Assembly (NCBI GenBank): GCA_032358255.1
Contig: JAULBX010019743.1
Location: forward strand, 1 to 64,000
From: Heterotrichella gracilis
Taxonomy: Eukaryota > Sar > Xanthophyceae > Tribonematales > Xanthonemataceae
DNA: 64,000 nucleotides
Direction: 5' to 3'
In this document: positions 23,089-34,383 of the stretch, one piece after another
Layout: each line of letters opens with the position of its first letter
Numbering within the stretch: the stretch's first letter is position 1
The notes under the pieces: model-generated
The model's database searches: none
The model's input: only the letters and a program-made list of their open reading frames with translations
Told to the model about the DNA's origin: nothing
Program-made: the position numbers and the translations under genes

Positions 23089-26000
23089 TTGCGTTTTCTG
23101 AAGGCACTAGGTACGGAAAGCAGATGGTGGGCAGGTGGTGCGCTGAATCGTCACTGCAGTGGCCCCCATGGGGTCAAACCTGACTCCTCCTCCACTGGCG
23201 TGCAGGAACTGCTGTGGAGCCGCCACAGCCCTGACCCACCCAGCGCGAGGAGTACTTACGCTCTCGACAGACAGATATACGCCTCTACACCCACCGCGCT
23301 GCACCGCACCTCCCCGCCCAATGGCTGGTTCCCACCCACCCCACCCCCACCGGCAGGCCTGACGCCCCACCGCCACCACCACCCACCTGGGTGGTGCTTC
23401 GCCGCCATGACAGCCACCTGGGTAGCAGACAACGAGCTAGGGCTGTTGTGCCTAGCCCTGATCGCTATCACAGCAGGGTTTTTGGTGCAAATGGTCAGCC
23501 ATAGCAGGCAGCGGCCAGGCACACCGCCACCCACGCACCCCCAGCCCGCCCCGCCACCCCCCCAAAGCCCCCAGCGGCACCGGCCATGGACCAAAGCGCG
23601 CAGCGCCACCGAAACCGGAGCGCCCCGGACGATGTACCTGCACCAGAGGAAGCCTGTCCTCATCCACCAGCCCCAGTCCCCACCAGCCACCACCACCTCG
23701 TCACACCCCCACCCCTCCATCGACTCAGCCCACAGCGGCAGCCCCCCCAGCTCCCTCAACTTCCCCGCAGCCCCCACCCCCCACCCCCACGCCGCCGCCT
23801 TCACCGAATCCGCACGCACCCTCAGCAGCCCCGCTTGTGACCTCAGCATGCCGCTTCCGCCCCCCACCCCTTCCCTCGTCCAGCAGCTAGCCCAGGGCCT
23901 GAGGATCCCCTCCCCTGCGGAGCGCTACGCCGACCTCCACACCTTGCTGCGCCGCAAGTGGTCCGACATCATTGCCACCAGGCTGCGCAAGTCCTCCTCC
24001 CTCCCGGACCTCAACGGCCTGGAAAACATCGGCGAATCCCCACAGGGGGTCCCCTGGGACAGCTCGCTGGGACAGACCGACCCCTGCAGAACCGGCCCCT
24101 GGCAGGCGGGGCCGTTCAACATGTCCCCCCTGCACAGGGGCAAGACCCAAGGGGCGCCTGGTGCAGGAGGCGAGGGGGGAGGGATAGGTGAGGACCCCAC
24201 ATGGGCCCAGCTGCGTGCGCTGATCACCAACAGCCAGGGCAGCGACCTGGTGATCAACGCTGAGGACCTGGAGGTGAAGATGCACCCGGGGCAGAACCAG
24301 CCCTGGCTGCTGGGCGCAGGCGCGTCTGGAAAGGTGCGGGCGGGGTGTGTGGGCTGGAAGGGCGTGTGGTTGAGTGGTGGCCGGTGCTTGGCGCACTGTT
24401 CATGGTGAGGCATGGTGTGTGTTAATGCATGGTGGGCTCGGGCGCATGGGAAAATGGGGGCTGGGGACCCTGTGTAGGGTTTGCAGGTGACAGGGCTCCT
24501 TGTGCATGGGTGTGGTTGGCTGTGTGCCCGGGAAGGCTTATACTGGGAATCCTGGTGCAGGCTTTTCTGGCAGGGCTTCTGGGAAGGTGGGGGCAACACT
24601 AGTCCCCGCCAAGCACAAGGCCGACACCAAACCCTTGCAAAACCCTACCACCAGTATACAAACACTCACAACAACCCTACCCACAGGTGTGCAAGGCCAT
24701 GCTCCCGTTACGTCAGTGTACAAACCCTTACAGAAACCCTTCCTACTGGTATATAAAAGCCCTGACGGAACCCCTCCCCGCAGGTGTACAAGGCCACGCT
24801 GCACGGCAAGCTGCCCGTGGCGGTCAAGCGCATGCAGTCCAGCTCGCCCGCGCTGTTTGCCGCCTTTGCGCAAGAGGTGGCCATGCTGCGCAAGCTGCAG
24901 AGCCCCTACATTGTGCAGCTGCTGGGGGTGTCGCTGGATGCGCGCAACCGGCTGATGCTGGTCATGGAGTTCATGGGGGGCGGGGACCTGCTGGGGGCAA
25001 TTGAGCGCAAGGCGGTCACCTTCCAGCGGAGGTGGGTGCGACGGCTGGGGGGGATGGGGATGAGGGCGAGGGAGATAGGGATGAGGGTGGAGTGGGGGTG
25101 TGGGGCGGGTGGGGAAAGCGTATACTGATGAACCACGTACATATGTGCGCAATGGTTGCGGTGCGCATACACAAGGGTTTGCCCATATGCCCACGCAGTC
25201 ATACATGGTCTGGCTGCAGTGCTGGAAAGGTGAGACATGATTAACTGGCATGCATACATGGATGGCCTATGCACATGCGCCATGCGACGTGATACACCCC
25301 TTCTGTTTCCCGTTTGCATTCACACACATGCAAACTGGGTGACCATGCGCCAGCAGGACCTCAAGTCGCGTGAGATCAATAAGTGGTTCAAACAGTGCCA
25401 GGAAGGAGCTGCGTGGCGCCGCATGTGCAAGACCGACTGCTAATCTGGCTGTATTGCTGGAATGCATGTAACTAACTAATTAAACGGGGTGACCATGTCA
25501 TGTGCAAAGGTTCCCCGCCTCCATTCCCACAATCTAGGCGACAGCCCCCTTGCCCACATGCGCGCACAATCCCACATCACGCATACACCCCCTTGCCCAG
25601 ATGTGCGCACAATCCCACATCACGCATATACCCCCTTGCTGCAGGGGTGCCAGAATCGCCCTGGATGTGGCCATGGGCCTACATTTCCTGCACTCCAAGC
25701 ACGCCATCCATTTCGACCTCAAATCCGCCAACATCCTCCTCACCCAATCCCTGGGGGCCAAAATCGCGGACGTGGGCCTGTCGAAAGTGACAGAGCATTC
25801 CAAGACTGTGGGCACCCTCAGCACCTTTGCCTATATGGCCCCCTGCCTCCTGGAGCAAAAAATGTGCAATGAGAAGGTGGACATTTACAGCTTTGGGGTG
25901 GTGCTATGGGAGATTGTGGCGGCAGAGAGGGCGCAACGGGGACGTCTGCGCCGACCAAAGTGAGAACTTCAGCAAAACCCTTCCAATGTTTGGTTCAGTA

Positions 26001-26950
26001 GCCATTGTAACCCGTGCCATTGTGCTTTGTAGGGTAGCAAGGTGAGTGGTCACTGGTTAGGCTGATGTTTCAAAAGCTTAGCCCTGAACCCTAAACCCTG
26101 ACCCTAATTTGCCACCAATCTGCGTCTCCACCCCCTCCCGCCTGCCCCACGACTCACCCCCAAAACCCTGCTGTAGTGTCCCCGAGGAGTGCCCCGCCGA
26201 GATCGATGCGCTCATGCAGCAGTGCCTGTGTTCAGACCCCGAGGCCAGGCCACATGCTGGCGAGATTGTGGACATATTGCAGCGGGTATTGGCGCACATG
26301 GTAACGGACCGACGGCGCTCCTCATCCTCCATGGAGTCGCAGGCAGGAGGGTCCCAGGTGAGGGTGGGTTTAGGGTTTGCTAGGGTTCACAGGTGGGTGC
26401 TCATGGTATCAGGTTGAGCGTGCTCCTCCTCATCCTCTATGGAGTCCCAGGCGGGAGGGTCCCTTGTGAGGGTGTATATAGGGTTTGTTAGGGCAAGAGT
26501 GATTAGGGTTTGTTAGGGTTCTTGCACGTCATCTTCAGCCGCAGGGGTGCTGGCTGGATGTACTCAGTGGGCACTGCGGGACACAAATGGACAAGTCTCC
26601 AATGATGCACCACCCATGTTGCCTGGGGGCTGGTTCACCTGTCATCCTACATTTGAACGTTATAAAAAAACCTTTAATGACAGATCAGTTTTAATTGCTT
26701 TTCCCCCCTCTAAATCTAATTTGCCTTCATGCGCTCCCAGGTGCTGCAGCAGCTGCGGCTGGCGATGGCTGAGGGCAGGAGCTGCTCCACGGGGGGACTC
26801 TTCGAATCCCCAGGGGGCCAGCCCAAACCCTCTTTGGGCGCTGACGCCAGCTGGGCTGCTAACGTGGCGGTTGAAGCTGAGGCGATGCCCATGCACCTGG
26901 TGAATGAGCGCAAGGGGAGGTTGAGGTCGCTGTATGACACCGCCAGGTGA
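23089..26950 (+). CDS. TKL-family protein kinase with N-terminal membrane segment and altered motifs
   Basis: Exons are 23089-24333, 24784-25031, 25645-25959, 26177-26357 and 26741-26950, in phase throughout (732 aa from the ATG at 23089). Residues about 116-137 (LGLLCLALIAITAGFLVQMV) form a single hydrophobic segment, followed by a long Pro/Ser/His-rich linker. An in-frame ATG at 23407 lies just before it and could be the true start. The kinase domain begins near residue 405 with the glycine loop LGAGASGKV. The VAVK lysine is K430, the catalytic loop is IHFDLKSANILL (D522, N527), and the metal-binding motif is DVG (540-542) in place of DFG. APE is replaced by APC. Subdomain IX (DIYSFGVVLWEIV) is typical. 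HFD in place of HRD is known in plant Raf-like TKL kinases; DVG is unusual. The substrate is unknown. The TKL assignment is firm; activity is uncertain. Confidence 0.88.
24683..24708 (+). repeat. short copy of a kinase exon acceptor
   Basis: The string caggtgtgcaaggccatgct repeats the acceptor and first codons (VYKATL) of the exon at 24784. It lies about 100 bases upstream of the real acceptor. Confidence 0.65.
26424..26472 (+). repeat. copy of a kinase exon end plus donor
   Basis: This matches 26315-26362 (SSSSMESQAGGSQ and donor). It lies downstream of the real donor and still reads as codons, with a GT at the equivalent place. Confidence 0.8.
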
Positions 26951-28760
26951 CGGCCAGGTGGCACAGGCCTGTGGCTGGACCCTGCGGGTACGGTTTGGGC
27001 GTGGGTGCTGGTGGTGTACCATGCCTGGGGGCGGTGCAACCCAGGCTTGAGCCGCTGAGAGCTGGTGTGATGTGGGGATCGGGGAGGTGGCATTGTTCGG
27101 AGCGGATGGTTTGAGGCTGGTTGGGCCAGGGCTCTTCAGCATAGGGGCGTGTATTCAGCATGGGGTCAGAAGTTTACACGTACTTGCCAGAAGCTGATGA
27201 GTACAAGTGCCTTGGTGGGACTGGAAGGTGGTGTGATCTGGCTCCGGTGGGTTGCCACACTTTTGGAGGCACGCATGGACTGTTGCCCAGGAGCCTGGCA
27301 CACGCAGTCAATGATCTGAACGCCATGTTGTGTTTGCTTGTAGAGTAGCTGGTGTGAGGTGTGATCCCAAGAGGAAGCATACTGTGCCTTTTAGGTGAAG
27401 GCTGGTATTTTTACTGGCTGATGGCACTTGCCTTCGGTTACCGGGATGAAGGAAACCCACCTGGTCTGGGGTCAGCCAATCCTATTGCTAGAGACACTCA
27501 GGACCCAAGGGACTTGATGGAGTAAGTCTGTGCTCCAAGTGCATGTTTTGCATGGATGCTACACTTTCCTTTTTTATACTTAGTACAACATTTTTGCCAA
27601 ATAGAGTGATGATTAAAACAGTTTGCTCCAAGCTGCGTTTTCCGGTTTTTAGTGTGTGTTTGTGTTTTGCGGGTGTGTGTGGATCAGGCCTCAGGCTACC
27701 GGCAGAGACATTATTGCCTGCCGTGTTAAAATCGTACTAGGAGGCACAGAAGATGTTTAGTGGTCATCCGTGGGTTGTTGCAATGCATGACTGCTTTGAT
27801 TTGGTCGTGCTCATTATCCGATAGAGTCTAAAATTTTGCCTGTTCCTCTTGCCGCTGGGGCATATCCCCACGCACATTCCATATCACCCTCGTGATTCGG
27901 GGTATGACTGGGCACTGCGTTTCCAGTATCATAAAGTTTATGCTTCTTATGCTTAAAGTTTATGCCGTTTCCTTGCAAAATAACTTACAATGGGTTGTAA
28001 TAGCTCTCAGTTTGGTGGTTTCCCAAGGTTGGTGCCGATTTGGCGAAGACCTCATATGAGCCAGTTGCAGACTGGGGTTGTTGCTCAACTGGTGTTGGCC
28101 CACCTCCAAACCGTTGTAATCCAGTATCTGAGAGCAACTGCCAGTTGAAAACCCTTGGTGAGGGTCTTTGGCAAAGCGTTGACCGTTGACTAGATGACTC
28201 ATCACTTTTCCTAACCAGTGTGATTGCTCCCTTGCTCGTTGAGTGAGTCAGCGAATAAAAGGCATCATTGTTTCAGGATTGGCTGCTTCCTCGTCCCGTT
28301 TCAGGACCTGCTTGCTCCTTGATGCTCCCACTCCCAGCTACGTCTCGTGTCTAGCATTCGTGCTTCTCAACACCTGCCACCGAAACTGTGCCGGCATCGT
28401 CCCACGCAAAGCATCCGGGTTGGCTGTGCCACAACATTCATTGTTTTGGAAGATCAAACGGGACAAAGTGGGGGAACTTTCACAGTTATTGCAAGCTTTG
28501 CTGTGCAAAGCTCGTGGCAGGCAAAATATTTGCTTTTCTCCTGCGCAAGGCGCCAAACGAACCCAATCAATATCGACGAAATCTTGTTCTGCTCTGTCTC
28601 CCTTTCTCTCCCGGAACCCTCGCCTTTGTACATACTTGTAAGGTATATTTGTTCGTAAAGGCCACCTTGTATATTGGTAGCTTGTAGTGCACCTGAGTGG
28701 ACGGGCCACTTCTGGTGGAAGGTTTGGGACAAGGTGCAGAAGTAGAAAAGGTGAAACAAG
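26951..28760. other. intergenic region
   Basis: No supported gene is seen between the kinase stop and the Rieske start codon. Overlapping frames near 28243-28660 on both strands are not backed by motifs. Confidence 0.5.
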
Positions 28761-29967
28761 ATGGAGAGGCTGTGCAGTGTTCGGGACATAGAGAGAGCAC
28801 CAGGACGGCGTGTTCACAAGGTAACTTGCTCTGTGAACCTTCCAATAGCCTCAAGATTTGCTACTGGAGTCAGTTGTAAGGGCCATATGCTATTTGCGGT
28901 GCAGGTGATACATGGGAGGAAAGTTACTGTTCTAGCCCACCCCCACCAGCCAGGAAAATACTACTGCATAGATTATAGGTGTTTCCACATGGGTGGGGAC
29001 CTTGGAGAGGGGGACATCGAGGACCTGGGCAACTACACTGTCATCAAGTGCCCAGTTCATGGGCGAACGGTGTGTCCCGCTGGCAGTGCTGCTTGGCTTG
29101 GACAAGAATTGAGTGAAGGTTGTGCCGCGTACGTGTTTTGTGCCATCCAACAGCAATAGCAAGGCACTATTTGACGTGCTGTGAACAACTGCAGGTGGAT
29201 CTGGAGAGGGGCTGTCAAGTGGATCAGGCCCTGGATGGGGCCTTGTGCCCAAGTGCAGGAACCCAGCAAAGGACGTACCCTGTATTCTGCGATGGAAACT
29301 ACCTCGTTGCTCTCATTGCAGAGCGGTATGCGCCTCCATTGCCTTCAGACGGCTACAACATTGAAGACCAACGCGGAGGGCTGGACCAGCGGGGGTGGGG
29401 ACTGGGCTCCACCTTGTCGCAACCCTCTGAGGTGCCGGACTTGATAGAGTCCATGTCCCAAGACAGCCAGCCAGCCTCCCCGCTGGAACCATACGGTGGT
29501 TTCCACCGCAAGGCTGTGCCACCGTCACCAGCCACTCCTGGAGTGGGGGTGTTGTCCCCTCCCCCTACCTATAAAGCACACCTGGCTTATGAGGTGAGGC
29601 ACTGGCCAGTCATTTGTTGTATTATCAATACAAGGTTTGAAGAGTGCTTATTGTGCTGCAAGATATACAAAAGCATATGCAGTTGTGGGTACTGCTGAAC
29701 AGCAGGTGGTGTATAGCTGAACCTCTCGTGTACATGCCGCAGCCCACCGCAACGGCCACCATCAGCTTCCGGGCTCAGAAGACTGACACCTTGGCAGCCA
29801 AGCGCAACACCAACGCACGGCGGGCTGTCGCCAATCAGCCCCGGGAGCCCATGATGAAGGCACCACCAGCGCAGCGCACGTTGGAGACTTACTTCAGGAA
29901 GGAGGTTGCTCCAGCGCAGCTGGAGATGTCGATGGACACAGACGGAGTGGAAGACATGGAAATGTGA
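28761..29967 (+). CDS. Rieske [2Fe-2S] domain protein (RFESD-like)
   Basis: Four exons, 28761-28820, 28905-29069, 29195-29593 and 29743-29967, are all joined in phase 0 (282 aa). The second exon encodes the whole cluster-binding pattern: CFH (CxH) in DYRCFHMGGDL and CPVH (CxxH) in VIKCPVHGR, the two Cys/two His ligands of a Rieske centre. The next exon begins VDLERGCQVDQALDG and has QQRTYPVF, which resembles the region after the cluster in soluble Rieske-type ferredoxin (RFESD) proteins. The last 130 residues are Pro/Ser-rich and acidic, without a known domain. No signal peptide or membrane segment is seen, so a cytosolic electron-transfer or redox-sensing role is inferred. The short first exon starts MERLCSVRDIER. 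No other oxygenase subunit lies nearby. Confidence 0.87.
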
Positions 29968-31451
29968 GGTGCTTGGCAGTTTCCAGTGCCAGAGGGTCCT
30001 ATAACTTGCACGGGCTGCAAGGGTGCAGCTTAGGTGCAGCCGCAGAATTGCTGACAGCCTTGGGACCCAGATGGGTCATATGCACCTGCCTGGCAGTGCT
30101 TGTACATTTCCCGAGCAGGTTGGAGGGTTATCTTTAGAAGTGATTGACAAGTGATTTACTTTGTTGCTACGCAGTGCTTACGTCTTTGAACTACTTTAAG
30201 GTATACTGGTGTCAGCTCTCGTCGTGTATGGGTTTGGCGGTGTTGTTCTGGCAGCTGTTTCATTTTGGTTTCTTTATCTATTTTTCCTTCTGCTACCGTT
30301 TCACTCAACCTCACATCAGGTGGTAGGTAGATAGGAGTAGCAGTGCCCATAATGACTTTGCAAATTGACAATATAGCCCTTCCACTTTCCATTCTCAAAA
30401 TTGCATATCGTTACAAACTCCTGCTTGCTTTGCCCTGCACTTTGATTTCGAATACCGCTGTCGTGAAGGTTGAGAATTGCTTGCACTAGCCTGCTTTCAT
30501 ACTGCTGGAATGCAGGGTTTTTTGGCATTGATGCCTTCTGCTTTGGGATTGATTTTGAGCTGAAGACTTGAGTTTCCCTGCAGTGGACTTGGAAGCACTT
30601 TACGCCCTGCCTGTCTGTGCCGTTTAAAATGCTGGTTTGCGGTGTGTTCTCTTTTGTGGTGCCTTCTTTTCCCGTTCCACAGCACAACTGTGCAGTGGTG
30701 TCTACGATGCAAGGGAAACTGACACAGATCCCAAGAAGTGGTAACACACTACAGCTTCAGGCTGGAGCCAACTGGGCCCAAGATTTTTGTTGGGCATTGT
30801 AATTGTAGCAAATTTGTGCAAATAGCTACTAGCTGCAAGCTAGCACTGCTAGTAGCAGCACTTATTACCAGACCCTGTCCCAGACCTTTGGAAACCCTAG
30901 CCAGCTGGCACTCCGTTGGCTCAGCTCTGTGACAATGGAATACACAACCCACCGACTGCTCTGAAAGCGGTATTCACTGCACTGTCGACTCTTGTGACAA
31001 AAACCACCCGTACTCAATCAAGCTTGCCGTGTTTTGCTTCACCACCGGATTTGATAGCCCACATATGAAATTGCACGGTGGTCACAGCTGTATCACGGAT
31101 TCTACTGCGCCAAAGGCTTTTGCTGCTGCTGCTGCTGCTGCTCCGCTGCCTCTCAAAGCAGAAGAGGTTGCAGCGGAGGCCTAACACGCTGCGGGAAACC
31201 GTGGATAGCCCTCCTGATCCCCGCATCTCCTAGACAAAACCCACGTTGAAATGGCTCACGGAATGGGAGGTGGGTAGACTGGTAGACTGGTAGACTGGGT
31301 AGACTGGGTAGACTGGTAGACTGGTTCTTACCCATATCTGCACACATTCGTCACTCTTACCGGTTGTGAATTGCCACTTGTTCCTTGCTTTTCGAGATTG
31401 GGTGTGCCACTCTGGAACGAATTACTAATTGCTGCACCTTGTACATCACAG
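29968..31451. other. intergenic region with simple repeats
   Basis: This holds an imperfect CTG/GCT tract (31119-31142) and a TAGACTGG minisatellite (31272-31325). One open frame from about 31067 would read the GCT run as polyalanine, but no splice site or family supports it. The missing 5' exons of the next gene may lie here. Confidence 0.5.
31272..31325. repeat. TAGACTGG minisatellite
   Basis: About six tandem units of 8-9 bases (tagactgg or gtagactgg). Confidence 0.9.
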
Positions 31452-32903
31452 ATGCGGGGGCAACCCTGAGTGACCAGGTGTACTGGTTATACGAGGAGGA
31501 CTTCAAAGATGCTACTATGAAAGATTGGATGTCCGCCCACACATCTTTCATGCCTCCTCTGCACAAGTATGATGGTAAGCATGGTGATGTCAGCACAGTT
31601 TTTGAGGACAGGTTCATGGCACCTGCTGACAAGGCTGGGTGCTGGTGGCAAGCAAAGTTTTGGCAGCCCCTGGTCAATCACGCCTCAAAGATGGGTGCTT
31701 TGCAAAAGGATTGCAGCCCTAGTGATATTTCCAGTGCCTGCCGCGGTGGAGGGGTGAAGTAATTCGGCGCCAGCAAATTGCTTGACCTTTGCGTCAGGGC
31801 ATATGTGTGGGTGTCTCCATAGTTTCCAAAACCCACTTGAAAGAAAATGGAATGCTGCACATAGGCGCATCTTGCACAAATCACACCCAGCGCCCGGCAA
31901 TCACCCTTGTGGAGTTGGTGGCTGCACCCGTGCTCCTAGGGCAAAGCCCGGCTGGAAACCTGCATCCCCTGCATGAGGACAATATTGACTAGCCCGTACC
32001 GCCCCATACCACTCCCAAACAACCTCCTGTCAAGGGTAATAAAATATATTAGGTCCTACTTTATCTTGTTACCCACCCTTGTTCCCACACTTTCACGCTT
32101 ATGCATGCCAGCACCCTTCACTTACACGCTTATGCGGATCGGCACCCTCCTGCATGGCCTGGAAGGGTGACAACCCCCTTTTTATGTAATTAAATTTGCC
32201 TGGGAGGTGCCTAAGGTTCAATGTTTTAACACCGCCGCACTTTAAAGTGCGGCGGGCTTCTCCCTATTATCACTGTGATAGTTATAATTCTTTATTTTTA
32301 TTTTGTTTTCTGATCCTGTGTCACCCCTGCAGGCATCGCAGACCTGTGGCCAGACCGGCTGTACCTGCGGGGCACCAACAAAGCCACCGGCCAGATAGCA
32401 GACACCACCATACTGGCGGCTGAAATCGAGGAGCTGCGGCGGGGCTATGACTCGACCTTTTCTCGGACCTACGACCGATCCCTGGGCATCACTGGCCTGG
32501 CACCACTGCGCATCACCCTAGTGCAGGCAAGGCGTGTAGTTGCTGTCCACTTATTACTTTTGTTACATGCGATCTAGTAAAACAGCAAGTCTGGCCAGCC
32601 TTGCTCCAGCCAGCCTGCCAGAGTGGAAAACACCCTTCTAATAATTTAGCAATCATTGTAATAGCTCATCTTCAATAATGTGATGACAAGCGCTTTGAAA
32701 CTTTATAAATTTGTAACCCCTTGGTGCAGGGAGGCAGCCGGCGTGTGCTGTACGCCTTCTTTGGTTTCAGCAGCAAGTGGCGGACGGACAAGGGGCGGGA
32801 GTGGCTGGGCAGGTTGAAGGAGTGGAAGGCCAGCGGGGATGGGGAGCTGCACGCGGCAAAAGCAGCTGCGGTGGCAGCGGCGCTCCAGGGCATCAGCTAT
32901 TAG
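31452..32903 (+). CDS. unrecognised protein, 3' three exons
   Basis: Three exons fit in phase: 31452-31574, 32333-32526 and 32730-32903, ending at a TAG. They encode about 163 residues including LSDQVYWLYEEDFKDATMKD, DLWPDRLYLRGTNKATG, LGITGLAPLRITLVQ and VLYAFFGFSSKWRTDKG, with an alanine-rich C-terminus. Codon use and splice phase look real, but I do not recognise the family. No membrane segment or known catalytic motif is seen. The second intron appears to use a GC donor (CAG|GCAAGG). The start codon and upstream exons were not found; they should lie before 31452. The neighbouring Rieske gene ends 1.5 kb upstream, so this is a separate unit. Confidence 0.6.
32031..32074. mobile_element. 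hairpin element related to 18254-18302
   Basis: Begins caagggtaataaaatat, has aggtcctac in the middle and ends ttatcttgttaccc. Its loop is the reverse complement of that in the element at 18254. The arms are more diverged. Confidence 0.5.
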
Positions 32904-34383
32904 TAGTTGATTTGGTACTAGGTAGCGAATTTGCTGCATACACAGTGAACTTAAATCTGCCTAGTAGCAAATCGACTGTGGCGCACAGGCATCTGGGTGG
33001 CACCTAGATGTACTTGATTTGCAGCAGGCACTGTATATGTGGCGCACAAGCAGCTGACGGGCATCCAGGTGATGTATTGTATATTATTGACACGCCCTTA
33101 TTTTCACGCCCGGCGTTTGTTGTTATACTTAGATAGGGTACGCTTTCCAGACGTGCTGCATCTGCAGTACAGCATTTTGTTAGAACTTTTTATTCCCTTA
33201 TTTCTTGCAAGTTGTGATTGATGGAGGTTGCGACAGCAGCTGGGTGAAATCAGGCGTTCAATGGGCGTGTGAGGCATTTTATGGCAACAGTTGCAACACA
33301 CTGAATGAATATTCGTAGCACTAGCGTTTTCCAATACCAATAATATGCATTGGAACATAAACACGCTGGGGTAGTGTGACTGGCCAGTTGTGGTAGAGGA
33401 TTTACAGCATGTGAACTACATGCCCAGAAATTATATTGCTTTTCCTGCAAATAAGTGCCACTTTGGACACTGCGCTACAGCTTCAGGACCTTTAACGTCC
33501 AAAACAACTTCAGTAACCGCCCATTGTCGCACTAGGAAGCCGGTGACGGCTCGACGGCTCTCTTATTAAACGATGCCTTTTTAGGATCGGGTGTTGGCAT
33601 AGCAGATTACACACGGTGCGTCACGGCCTGCTGTTCTAGAAGGTTTGAGAGTCATCCACATTGCGCTGCGCTCTTCTTCTCTCCTGGCCAGCTGCGCCCT
33701 CTAACAGCTGCCTGGGATTGGAACCAACAGAAGCTCGTGAACAAATAGCTAGCAGCATAGCTGTGCAGCACACTTCTTGGCAATGCGGTGCAGTGTTGGA
33801 CACCGTGGCATGGCGCCCAGCACGTCAGCCCCCACTACCCGTATCATACGTACCGGGGCACCGGGCTTTCCTTCAAGCAAACGTCGAATTTTCGACCGTC
33901 GCCGCAGCCCTGGAACGGTAAATTCGCTGCCTAGACGTTGCCACTTAACCTAGCCATATGCATGCATGGCATGTGCTCCGGTCACCCTCTCGGCAAACCG
34001 CTTTTGGAAACGGAAGCAGGATGCTGCCAAAACAGACGGTTGTGCAACACTTTTGCACGTGTTTATACCCAGAAGGTGGTACACAGATGTGATTGTCACG
34101 GAGTCTGTAGTTTTTCATCCCCGCCAGTCAAAGATCATATGGGTTGCAATGCCAGGAGCTGTATTGGCATGGCCGCCAGCAGCACTGCAATACAGCATCG
34201 TGCCTCCCTCAATATACCATCTGGTACTCTACGAAACCATCCCCACCTCCCTGCACCTCCCTGTCCCACCAAAACACCCCATCACCACCACCCCGCCGCA
34301 CACCCCACCGCCGCCTCTGCCGCCCCCCACCCACCCACCCCATGGCCACGCATGGGTAGTGATGCACTCCTTCACCTAATGCA
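32904..34383. other. intergenic region or unresolved 5' end of the next gene
   Basis: No firm gene is seen. A C-rich tract at 34235-34383 looks like the end of an intron leading to the exon at 34384. An open frame starting with an ATG at 34169 (MAASSTAIQHRASLN) is in frame with that exon and resembles a transit peptide start, but its junction is unresolved. Confidence 0.45.

Noticed and set aside
28243-28817. Overlapping 132- and 159-codon frames before the Rieske gene
   Set aside because: They are on opposite strands over the same bases, and neither has motif or splice support.
31067-31196. Polyalanine-encoding frame over the CTG tract as a coding exon
   Set aside because: It ends at a stop without a usable donor and has no link in phase to the exon at 31452.
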